Source: Polytrichum commune (Eukaryota; Streptophyta; Polytrichopsida; Polytrichales; Polytrichaceae). From it: a stretch of DNA of 64,000 nt. The notes under the pieces were generated by a model. It saw nothing but the letters and a program-made list of their open reading frames with translations. It did no database searches and had not been told where the DNA came from. The stretch lies in NCBI GenBank assembly GCA_950295325.1, contig OX485805.1, positions 21,811,501 to 21,875,500 of the forward strand, given 5' to 3'. The first letter of the stretch is position 1. Every line of letters starts with the position of its first letter. The translations under genes and the position numbers were made by a program. This document shows positions 12,454 to 23,022 of this stretch, piece by piece.

Positions 12454-12590
12454 TTTGATGTGGGAAACTTAGGGTTGTTGATGAAGATCCTTGGTGATTA
12501 AATATTTATTGATTAGATCTTTGTTGATTCAATGTTGATGTGGGACGCTTAGGGTTGTTGTTGTTTTTCCTTGGTCATGGCTGGTGGCTC

Positions 12591-12618
12591 GTTGTTGTTG
12601 TTGTTGTTGTTGTTGTTG
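12591..12618 (+). repeat. (GTT)n microsatellite
   Basis: About nine perfect GTT units. Open frames across it (poly-Leu or poly-Asn) are artefacts of the repeat. Confidence 0.9.
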
Positions 12619-13642
12619 ATGTATTCTTGTGGGCTAATCCCTAGCCCCTTGTTCCCTCTCACTCGCATCAAGCCAAGGGCACCGTCACATGCATCTCCCT
12701 GTTTTTGGAACGGAACAATTTGGTTCACAGTCAAATGTTTTGGAGCCACCAAACGCACATGTTGCAAAACTCTTTTGACAAGGCAAAGTAAGAATGTAGC
12801 CAAACTCTTCTAGCTTTGGAGTGAGCAATTTGAGAGGTCATGTTCTTCATGCACATCTAGTGTGTTTCAATGTGTGATTGAAACAATGGAGTTGTTTGTG
12901 AGTAAGTAAGTAGGTGTTGCGACCCTTGCTAGTTTTCCTTAACTTTACTTGACCGCCTTCCAACTTTAGCAAATGTTATGAGCATTAACTTGCATATCCC
13001 ACGCACATGCATGGTTAGCTCCCAATACCGTGGACCATCAAGCTCATGGCTTGGTCACCAAACCCTCCTACACATGCATTCGGGACTCTCTCCTTAGTAG
13101 GTAGCCAATGGCTAAGGTAGACTTCCATCCATGAAAGTCCACTCTTGAGTTGATCATTGTGTTGCCAAAACAACACTACAACTACCCAAAGCAGATTGTC
13201 AAGTATGCTCTGGGGGGGCCGGTCGGCTTAGCCGCCTCATCCATATATATAAGCCTCTAGGACTTTGGGCAGGACCCCTACCCCACCGTCAAATATCCTT
13301 TTCCCTTAGCTGCTGGGGCTAGAACCCCCCAATAGCTTCAGACCATCATAACTTCTACATATGATGTTTGATGCTATATCAAGTGACCGCTTTATCGTCA
13401 TCTACTCTTTGCGTAAATGCCAATGGATCCCTTTCTTACTTCATTTAGGCAAGTATTGAGAAAGTTATGGCTGTTCAAACGTTCAAACCTAAGCAGTCCC
13501 GGGCACCAATCCCAGGTCACTGCTGTCCCGTCATAAGCACCCCACTCAAATTGCCATATCTCCTAGCTCACACCTCCGATTGAGGTGTTCTTTAGCATTC
13601 TAGAATTTAGCCGCCATAAGCTACTCATAACTCATAGCCTTA

Positions 13643-14518
13643 GGGTCGGTTCACACTATGCCCAAGTCGAGAGGACAAGCGTCACTTTTCTAGACCAAAC
13701 TATGTCGAGAAGAGAAGCCTTTGGGTTGAAAAAATATATTAAAATAATCCACGGCTAAAAATGTTCGGCCTCTCGACGGAAGTTTGGGTCGAGCATTTTG
13801 CTCGACCCAAACTTGGCTCGAGAGGCCGAACTCTTGGCGCCATATTTTCCTAAAAGTGCCACCACCTAGGCTCTTTTGGAGGCGACGTCCTTTGGACTTC
13901 GGCCCCCGGGTACGCAACTCCCATATTATACGCAGGGGGCATCGTACTTAAAACGGCTTAGAGGACGGCTTTTGTAAAAATTATATCAAATTATATCAAA
14001 TTAAAATGATCAAAAAGTTGGGTGAAGACCAAATTAAATAAATGAGATGAAAAAAAAAGTTGGGTTGCATATTTATTAAGCCTCCCATTAAAATTATAAG
14101 CCACGAATAGTTGCCTCCCATTAAAATTATAATTCATTCACAATGTTAAAATTTTATTAAAAAGTCCAAAAAGTTGGGTAGTTTGACCTATGGTACATGT
14201 ATTAAAAAAATCATATAATTAGATTTTTAATGCAATTATATGCTTCAAAATATATTCATTTCCTATATATAATTACATTTTTGGATTCCTTGTTAGAAGG
14301 GCTACAAGGGTTTCCTACATTAAAACAAATTGTATCACTCAATATTGGACTAAAATGCATTATAAGTGATCATAATCAGGACCATATAATACAGGAGTTG
14401 CGTACCCGGGCTTCGGCCTCTAGTGTGAAGGCTGAGAGGACGGACTTTGGACATTTATGCATTTTCATTGGTCAAAACGCTTCTCCTCTCGAAGTTTGGC
14501 CATAGTGTGAACCGGCCC
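13643..14518. mobile_element. Harbinger-type MITE (876 bp) nested in the solo LTR
   Basis: The ends are inverted repeats beginning GGGTCGGTTCACACTATG and GGGCCGGTTCACACTATG, extending about 40 bp with a few mismatches. The 3-bp duplication TTA flanks it (13640-13642, 14519-14521), the target preference of PIF/Harbinger elements. A second inverted block (about 13892-13928 and 14385-14425, GGGTACGCAACTCC type) gives a foldback structure around an AT-rich core. It has no coding capacity and must have been mobilised in trans. It carries the strong hairpin at 13764-13830. Confidence 0.88.
13764..13830. repeat. Extended hairpin with GTTTGGGTCG / CGACCCAAAC arms
   Basis: The inner stem is 15 bp perfect (13781-13795 with 13799-13813) around a TTT loop. 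The outer stem is 13 bp perfect (TTCGGCCTCTCGA at 13764-13776 with 13818-13830). The inner arms contain the same decamers as the 22-bp palindromes of the large element at 28-48 kb. Confidence 0.85.
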
Positions 14519-15377
14519 TTACCCTCATGACTCCTAATCTTCATGGGTGGGAGGTGTTCTCAACGCCCGGGGCCTTTACCCACACTAGGATCACTTGGGC
14601 CCTCTCACTAATGGCACCACAAGTCCCAGGTGTCACTCCGGGGTCCCCCTTGTGCCCATGGTGTTGCGGGCACTTCTCATGGAGAGGTGTGCGATAGTAG
14701 GTGGGTTAAGTCGTCCAATCATTCCAGATACCTGGTGGTTGGAGGATTAGAGTACAATTAGAGATGCTTCTCGTTCTTGATCATATCCTCATGCTGTGCG
14801 ACTTGTCAAGTAAGGACGATTACCACGATGTGGAGGACGTAGTTGTGATATGTGATTGTAAAATTGTCGGGTTTTGATTCCAGAGTTGGCTAAACATCTA
14901 TCTTGTTGGTGTTCGAATCTAGCGTGAGCAACATAATTTATGGTTCTACCTTGAAGTAGTAATGTTGCTATTTCTTGATTTCCAAGTTCATTTTCGGTTG
15001 AGATCGTGTCGGAATAAGGATGTTCAAAGGTTCGGTATAGTGATAGGAAGTAGTACCGGTCTACTATGTTTGTTCCACACTTTTCAACAAATTGACTAGA
15101 ATGTCATATTTCTTTTTTGACACTTGGGTGTCCCTTATTCTTCTAGATATGCTTAGAGATTCTCTCAAGTGGCATAGTTTTTTTTTTAATATGTTGGCAG
15201 AGCTTCTAACTAGAAGTATTGTGTAGTGCATCATCCAAATTTCGAAAAATGCTTTGTTTTAAGATGTGAAAAATGGTTAATGCATGCTATGAGCGAGGAA
15301 GATGCGTTTTGTTGGTCTGATTTGGAAGTGATCATTGTAAGTGGATTTATGATTTTGTGCATGATGAATAGAGAGAG

Positions 15378-16351
15378 TGTCGCGTACCTCTCCATGAGGA
15401 GTGCTCGAAACACCATGGGCACAAGGGGGACCCCGGACTGACACCCGAGACTTGTGGCGCTGTAGGTGAGTGGGCCCAAGTGATCCTAGTGTGGGGTGAG
15501 GGCCCCGGGCGTTGGGAATGCCTCCCACCCACGGAGACTAAAAGGCACGAGGATAAGGCCATAAGCTACGCGTAGCTTGTGGCGTGGGATTCTAGATTGC
15601 TCAAGATTACTTCAATCGGAGGTGTGAGGTAGGAGATATGGCAATTTGAGTGGGGCGCTGTCCCGAGACAGTGCCCTGGTACAGCAGTGGCCTGGAGTGG
15701 CTCCCAGGACTGCCAAGGTTTGAACAGGCATAACTTCCTCAATACTTTCTTGAAAGGGGCAAGTGAGGAGTCCATTGGCATCTACATGAAACGTAGATGA
15801 CGATGGAGTGGTTACTTGTTGGCGTTGGACGTCATACAAGGAAGCTATGGCGTTCTGAAGCTGCTGGGGGATTCTAGCCCTAGCGGCTAAGGGAAAATGT
15901 CCACTTGGCTCCAACTCTTAGTAAAGAGACAAAGGGTTCCTTGACGGTGGGGTAGGGGCCCTGCCAAAAGTCCTAGAGGCTTATATGGGTGAGGTGGTGT
16001 GGCCTCACCCACCCAAGGCCGAACGACACGACCTTCATGGGCATTGGCCCAATGTGAGGGCACAATTGCATAATATGGTTTGGGTTGTTATAGTGTTGCT
16101 CCAGCAACGCAATGATCAACATAAGATTGGACTTTCATGGATGGAAGTCCACATCTAAGAATTGGATACCGATTAAGGGGTGATTCCCAAAAGCAAAGTA
16201 GGAGGGTTGGTTCTCCTTCTATGAACTATAAAGTCCAGGGTAGGAGGAGCTAACCATTTGCATGGCAGAATGCAAAGGGTTAGCACTCATGACCCTTGCT
16301 AGAAATGAAAATGGTCAATATAGTTAAGGGAAGCTAGCAAGGATTGTGACA
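15378..16351 (-). mobile_element. Second solo LTR, opposite orientation
   Basis: On the minus strand it starts TGTCACAATCCTTGCTAG and ends GAGGTACGCGACA. The 5-bp duplication GAGAG flanks it (15373-15377, 16352-16356). It matches the LTR at 12915-14696 over its whole length apart from the MITE. The separate target duplications show two independent insertions rather than one inverted-repeat element. Confidence 0.85.
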
Positions 16352-16374
16352 GAGAGGAGTGATTAAACTATTAT

Positions 16375-17280
16375 TCTTGTGACTTGGCATGTTGCAAGGA
16401 TGAGGAATGGCGGTAGGTTTTCTGGTGTTAGGGATGCAAAGAACCCCAATTCTTACGTGATGGTAGATGCTGCACGTATATCAATTTCGGGAAGCAACAT
16501 CTACCTACTTGCGAGGACATGATCCAAGTTTAGGGTATTTTGAAAAATGGTTGGTGTATGCCATGACTGATCAAAATATTTTCACTACACCCTGGCAGTG
16601 ATCATTGCCAATTGGGTTTTGTGCTTTATGGATAGTGAGAGCAGTGATGAAGATGCCAATTCTGTGACTTTGCAAGTTGCAATGATGAAGAAGATCAATA
16701 GGTTTTTGGTTTTGAAGATGTAGTGAAACTCAATTCTTATTGGGTGATTCATGGATGTCGCGAACATAGCAATATGAGAAGCTTAGTAGGTGTGTGATTT
16801 GGAATGTGACATTCAATGGAACTTGAAGAGGGTGATGCAGAGACAACATTGTGTGTATATAATGTAATTCGAAGTAGAAGCAAGGAGGGGGGGGGGGGGG
16901 GGTTGTAAAGTTATGATGGATGGTCATTGCCAATGGTAATGATTTTGTGCTTGATGAATAATGAGACGAAGGAGTAGAATTCTTTTTGTGATTTTTCTAG
17001 ATTGCAGGGATGAGGAAGTGCCAACATATTTGATGGCTCTAGGAATGCAATGGAACTCAATTCTTGGGTGATTTGGCAAGCCGATTAGGTCTACTTGCAA
17101 AGAAGTGATATGGATTGTGTCATTATGTGGAACTCAAAAGGGGGGGGGGGGCAAAGGATAGTGTAATCGTTTTGACATCTTTTGATTGGAATTAAAAACA
17201 AGGAGGGATGGGGGGTGAAGTTGTGAAGGATCTCATGGATGGAATGTTCGCGGGAGTAGCGTAGCTTCTGGTAGGTCATT
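16375..17280 (+). repeat. Degenerate tandem repeat, about 300-bp units
   Basis: Three units begin near 16377, 16662 and 16985 with TGTGACTTTGCA-like sequence, then TTGCAA-GATGA-GAA, then AACTCAATTCTT-GGTGAT. Two G-tracts (about 16888-16902 and 17139-17149) lie inside. No gene is recognised. Confidence 0.55.
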
Positions 17281-17412
17281 CATTCAACACCATCAAGGTG
17301 AAGTCCTCCAAGGTCCTCCAAGGTCCTTCAAGGAGCGGGCTCAATCTTTCTTCTTATTTATTGGCATTTTTTTTGGTTAATATATTTTTTGGCATTTTCT
17401 ATAAAGAGTTAC

Positions 17413-17762
17413 TTTGACGCAAAGGTATAAATTTTGCATATTCATTTTGCTATAGTATTGGATTTTTTTTAAATGTATAAACCATGTACATTCATTTTGC
17501 TATAGTGTTGGATTTTTCTTCAAATATGTAAATTCTGTACATTTATTTTGCTTTAGTGTTAGGTTGTCGTTTAAGGGTTAGGCGTTCTACATAATTATTT
17601 TACTATAGTGTTGGGTTATCTTTGAAAGGTGTAAGTTATGTACATTCATTTTGCTATATTATTGGGTTATCCTTCAAAGGTGTAAGTTTTGTACAACCAA
17701 TCTTTTTCAGTATTACATTGTCTTTCAAAGGTGTAAATCCTAGACAATGAATTTGTTTCAGT
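17413..17762 (+). repeat. Minisatellite, about 50-bp unit, roughly seven copies
   Basis: The unit is built around ATTCATTTTGCTATAGTGTT followed by a T-rich run and GTGTAAGTT-TGTAC. Copies decay towards the right. It is non-coding. Confidence 0.7.
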
Positions 17763-18059
17763 CCTTTAATTGTTCATTATACATATATATGGGAGGTTAT
17801 GTTGTCATTAATGAGGGTCAATGCATGGCCAATGAATAATATTAAATGCTTTTAAAAATAATAATCATTAAGAGCAATCAAAGGCGAAGGTATTGTTGAA
17901 CATGATATGACGTCAAACACTAGTTTTTCCATATAAAAATTTTTGATGTCTGAAAAGCCCTAGATAGATGTTACTGTGATATAAGAACATAGAATTGTCC
18001 AACATGGAACAATTAGGAGGCCCTCAGAAAATGGGTTAGTATATGAACACTACATGCAA

Positions 18060-20260
18060 TAGATTACCATTGAATTTGTGAAGGACATAGTATATAGTTT
18101 GCAGCAATCATATAAGATGTTTTTGGATGTTTTTTCATGGCCAATGGGGACTCCAAGAAACTACATTGTCGCTTCAAAAAATTACTCCCGGTTCTTTCTG
18201 GAAAAAAAAAAAATTTCGCAAAACTTATTTGCATCATAGTGACGCCACATGCTATTAGTTGTTTTTGTTTCCTTCTGATGAACTTTAAATTTGCAAACAA
18301 ATAATTTTGTAGCACAAGATATTCCACAATTTTCTTAGCAAGGGATTTATATATGTCATTTGATGTTGTGGACAATGCAACTTGAGAAGAATTGGCCTGA
18401 AAGGGAATTACAAGGTTAAAGACATCACCAAATTAAACTGGCGAAAATATGCAGTGTTAGTCTTGTGATGCTCGGATTATAATTGCAGAGCCACATGTTC
18501 TATGTTATGAGTTAACACCACCATGGAGATATGTGTCTTGCATTACATCATCAATGTTGGCGGTTATGACAACGTTCAAGGCACTGTGGATGTTAGTAGA
18601 TTGTTGGGAAAGATTCATGAAGGATTAAGATATTGGTGTTACACAATCCACGCCGTATTTTGTACCTGCTTTACAAAAAAATGATACCATCATCAATGTG
18701 GGATGGAGCATCTTAAAGACTTTGACAGTGTGTTTGCATATCAGATCTTATTTTGCGACTAGGCAATTGTATTGTGTCCATGCGGAGTCCAAATCATGGA
18801 TGATCCACATCTTTGGTGTGTTATTCACAATTCCAATAAATTAGCTAGTCCATTCGTCCACCTACAAACAATTTTTTTTTGCTCAATGTAGAATGTTCTT
18901 TTGGTTGGAGTGATAGGATTTAATGGTTGCATTTGTGCTTTGACGTGCATGGAGTATCCATTGGGCTCCAACACACCTCATTGATCCTTTGGGCCACCAT
19001 ACCTCCTTGATGTACCTTATGAATGTGGTCGCCCTAAGATGCGAGTTGGCAATCATGTCGAGCTGCATGAGGGCCTAGTCAACAAGATCATTATCAACAC
19101 CGCACTCTTTATCGTACATTACATCCTCAAGCAATTGAGGAACAATGGTGTGTTTTGCAATAGCATTAATTTTTTTCACCTCATTCTCAACCTAAGCCTT
19201 GCGGATATGCCAAAGGCTTGAGTCATACTAGACTGCACAAGTGAAACAATAATCAAGAAGCAAGACAATGAAGATGAAGGACATAAAAAAAGTTATGCAC
19301 GATTGAATAATAATTATAGCAATTTATCAAAGTCTAAGTGTGACCCTATCAGTAATTCTAAGGTGTTAATCTCAACTTGGGCGTTGTCAACAATAATGGT
19401 AGAGGGGCTCCAACCATCCGCAATAGTTCGAACTCTACAATGTAAAGCTTGTAGAACAGGTTAGAGATCTTATTTGCAAATTCACAAAATGATGAAGAAA
19501 ACAACAAATATTTCATTCCTCTATTCATTATTGTATATAATGGATATTGCAAAGACCACATAATGCATGTATTAAAGAGTGTCTACTTGCAAGTATTATA
19601 CTGATGTGACTGATATAAATGTGGTTCTGTAGATATGAGTAGACGTGAAGGACATTGAAGGACAACATAGAACAAACAACTATGGCTCATTCATATTTGT
19701 GAAGTCCCAAATATGACATCAATTGATATTGCGTTGTTGTGCTTAAATTCAAACCATCATCTGTAATTGCCATTCAATTTGGATGCCCAAGGTAAAAGGT
19801 GAATTTTTTTGTACTTGTGAATTAAGGTCCATTAAGAAATACTCCTAGTAGTACAACACATTCTTTAGATTTTTAGATTGGATGGGTGTTTCTCCCAAAG
19901 ATCTTCAGCTTTCTTACAACATATTTTTCTTAGATTAGAGCATAATAAGAATATGTCTCGGATGACAACACCATTGGACATCGCAAGTTCTCATGCTTCT
20001 TTAGTATGTTCTTACATGATTTGTGTTGGTGATAGACCAAATGCATGTAGTTGAGCAATTTTTAATTTCAATTCTTTAGATAATCCAAATATGAGTGCAT
20101 AATGAAAGGCACTAACTATGAAGCCATGACAATGTCTCCTTGTACATTCAATTGTTTGATATTTTTGTATATCAACATACACAAAGAGTGATCCATATAT
20201 GGCTTCTTTGTCACAAAAATGTTGACATCCACTCTTCACAGAGTTTCCAGCTTGGATTTT
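18060..20260 (-). mobile_element. Decayed MULE (Mutator-like) transposase remnant
   Basis: Several minus-strand frames, broken by stops and shifts, line up in order as a MULE/FAR1-type transposase. 20239-20012 contains LKLKIAQLHAFGLSPTQIM, a typical segment before the DDE domain. Around 19720-19650 the sequence resembles the SIDATFGT start of the catalytic domain. 19068-18883 reads MIANSHLRATTFIRYIKEVW...WPKGSMRCVGAQWIL...STNATIKSYH, like the C-terminal region. No terminal repeats were found. The family call is by motif resemblance only. Confidence 0.5.
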
Positions 20261-21975
20261 GCCAATGCGTGCGACCTTTGGGCGGACAAATTTGTTGGTT
20301 GGGAATGCGTCATAGTTAGATACAACCTTCTTATATATATTTTTTCTACTACTCTACCTTGTTTTTTTTTTGGGGGGGGGGATTGATATTAAAAGTGGTT
20401 GCATATTTAGGGGCACAACCGAAGACTTATCCTCTGGTCCAAAGTTACACACGAATCTCATGCAAAAAAAAACGGTTATTATTGATTATTTATTGATTAT
20501 TGATTATTATTGTTGGATTAGTGTCAAATGATGGGTTATTATAGATATAAACTATGTTACACATGAAGTAAGATGAAAAATATGAGGTAAAGGTGAGGGT
20601 GATTTAGCAATACATGCACTATGTGCAAGACACATGAAAAACAGTTCATAAACTATAGAGAATATAGAAAATACCTAAAATTTTGTCATGATTACATTAA
20701 TTTTACTCTATATTCACAATATTGATTTTTTAATATAACATACAATGAGTTAGTTAGTTATTCAAAAGAGATTCAGACGAAGAACATGGAGAACAATAGT
20801 TACCTCAATAAGAACGTATGGCTATATGCACAAGGTAACCTCAAAAAGTTCAACAAGTTAACCCTTAAAAAAAATTAGTGTATTTGCAAGGGAAATGAGG
20901 ATGGCATTGTTCCCCCTTAATGAAATCATCCTATCTGTCCCAGAAGATGATAACAAGCATAGAGGTTTTGTATTTCCCCTTACCACTTATCACGTGGTCA
21001 GTCCATACAAGGTCCTCCATGCAAAATGACCCGGAAAGAGGAATTTGCACTCTTTCTCTCAATGCCATGATTAAACCAACTTGCTTCGCTCAAAACACTA
21101 TAGGATATGTTTGTGCAAGTTCATCATCTGAAATACATGCCGATTGGAGCCCTCCATGGGACATGGGAAGTGGATAATAGGTGCTCACTAAATGACTACC
21201 AAATGAGCCCATAGACACAGAAAGAACAATGGAAAAAAACCTTAACTCTAAACAAATGTGAGATGATATGAAGTTGGCTCTCTACTAATCGTAGCAACCA
21301 CCCGCTCATCAATAAAATGCTTTTAAGAAGTACATATCTCATATGAATTAAAGAGCAAAGGACAATGACGATGAAAGAACATGGAGGGAGCAAAAATACC
21401 GTGCAAACACAACACGACTCCGTACAGCGTGCAAAATGATGAAGAAAGGACACCGAGCTCGTTAGGGTCAATTATAACCTGGATCTAAATCCAAAATTCC
21501 AGGGGAAATCAATTTAAGGGACAAGATCTTTAGGAGATGCAAAACAAAATCTAAAGAACAAGATTTGCATGACATGTCATGTTCAACTATAACTCAACAA
21601 CATGGTACACAAACTAAATGAGATGTATTGCATGACGATGGCACGAAGAACATCAACCAGTGGATGAATTCAAATGGCACAATGATGGATGGAGGCATTC
21701 TCCATTTGTCGGGTGGGCCGACGTCAACATTGGGCAATTCTAATTTTTAGGTCTTGGGTAGCGTCTGATGCTATCATATCTAACCCTCCCAAAGTTTGTA
21801 GAGGAGGACTTAGTGTCCACCATCTAGAGTTCCCAAAAGTCCACTTCTTTTTTATTCTTAAAAAAAAATTGCATGTTTCTAGCATGTTGGATTAAACCCA
21901 AAGAATATAATACAACAAGATCCTATTCAAGTTGCTTCGATTGCCATAATATTAGGCCACTTTCCTGCAACAGTG
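20261..21975. other. Gene-poor stretch
   Basis: AT-rich non-coding DNA with a G-tract at about 20371-20380 and a short TTATTGATTATTGATTATTATTG repeat near 20477. I see no gene or defined element. Confidence 0.5.
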
Positions 21976-22632
21976 CAATAATCTCTTGCTTAAGTACACA
22001 CTTTGTACTTGAGCTGTTGGTGCGCACTTATTTGGTAGGTTCATATTTCACTTATATTGCTTTCTAGACCCTCTGATTCGATGAATCGCAATGGGAAACG
22101 GATGAAACCTGAGGCAACCCACTTGACCGAAGCCCAACGATGTGAAATCATTACAAAGTTGAGCAAACCGAACGCACCAAGCAAGCGGACACTGGGGCAA
22201 GAGTATGAAGTCACTAAAGGCACTATCCGGTAAGTCTGGGACAATTGGGAGAACATACTACAACGAAATCCAACTTATCGAGACATTTGTTGAATTTGAA
22301 AGTGCTACCAACTTCAAAGGCTTTGAAGCTCTACACAACAATGTCCTCGACATTGACGACCAATTCCTTTGCTCTAATGTTCAAATAGAAGCTAAACAAA
22401 TGTAGGATGAATTGCGATGATCAGTTGAGATGTTTCAGTGAAACACAAACAAATTGGCATTGAATTTCAACTATAAAAAATTCATGCATTCGTGGCAAAT
22501 GACTATGCATGACATGTTCAAACAATAAAGTATGAAACCTGTTTTTTGTCAAAAAAATTGCGCACTTAACCAGGATGTGTACTTAGAGGGGTGTGTACTT
22601 AAACGGGCGCGTACTTAAGCAGGAGATTACTG
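21976..22632 (+). mobile_element. Deleted pogo/Tc1-mariner-like element
   Basis: The ends are inverted repeats: CAATAATCTCTTGCTTAAGT at the left and, reading inward from the right end, CAGTAATCTCCTGCTTAAGT. Subterminal GTACTTAAG-type repeats follow at both ends. The right flank is TA (22633-22634), the expected target; the left flank appears mutated to TG. Inside is a remnant HTH-coding segment (22083-22260). At 657 bp it is far too short to encode a full transposase. Confidence 0.65.
22083..22430 (+). pseudogene. Pogo/CENP-B-type HTH remnant
   Basis: From the ATG at 22083 the frame reads a CENP-B/psq-type helix-turn-helix: LTEAQRCEIITKL, then SKRTLGQEYEVTKGTIR, the DNA-binding N-terminus of pogo-like transposases. 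An in-frame TAA follows immediately, then VWDNWENILQRNPTYRD continues in the same frame, so the stop probably arose by one substitution (AAA to TAA). No DDE domain remains. It lies inside the 21976-22632 element. Confidence 0.6.
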
Positions 22633-23022
22633 TACCTGGCATGCTCTTAAATCAACACAAGCAAGAAGGGTAATAAGTTTGTGTTTACTGACTGAGCCAG
22701 TTTAGATTTTCCCCTTATTCGTTATGTTTCACACATTTTCAAGAGTTACTGATTGATTCAAGTTTTCCTGAAGGAAGTGCAGAAACATCCCATCTGGAAC
22801 TTCCCTGCAAGTAGACCCTACAAGTTTATACACTTTTCTTTCCAAACATAAATCTATGTGTGACAACGTTTGCTGAAAACACAGAATTGCAAGGTTGATG
22901 TCATTGTGCTTGGGAACTCTATCGGTCGTTAAAAACCTCTCCCCAGAAATCTATCTGCATAGGTCTATTGTACAATAATATTGATAATACTGTTTCGTCT
23001 GACGTGCAGAATTTGCACTGAA
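22633..23022. other. Short intergenic region, 3' flank of caleosin
   Basis: About 390 bp between the pogo-like element and the caleosin stop codon. It presumably holds the caleosin 3' UTR. No other feature is seen. Confidence 0.4.

Larger units (their letters stand above)
12915..14696 (+). mobile_element. Solo LTR of an LTR retrotransposon, split by a MITE
   Basis: It starts TGTTGCGACCC, ends GTGTGCGATA, and is flanked by the 5-bp duplication GTAGG at 12910-12914 and 14697-14701, so it is a full LTR left by LTR-LTR recombination. Without the inserted MITE at 13643-14518 it is about 0.9 kb. A TATATATAAG box near 13245 fits the LTR promoter. It aligns in reverse orientation with 15378-16351. 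No internal retroviral-type genes remain. Confidence 0.85.

Noticed and set aside
12549..12813. Small protein across the GTT microsatellite
   Set aside because: Poly-Asn or poly-Leu run from the repeat and no other coding signal.
13643..16351. One large foldback element from 12.9 to 16.4 kb
   Set aside because: Each arm has its own 5-bp target duplication (GTAGG and GAGAG), so they are two separate solo LTRs.
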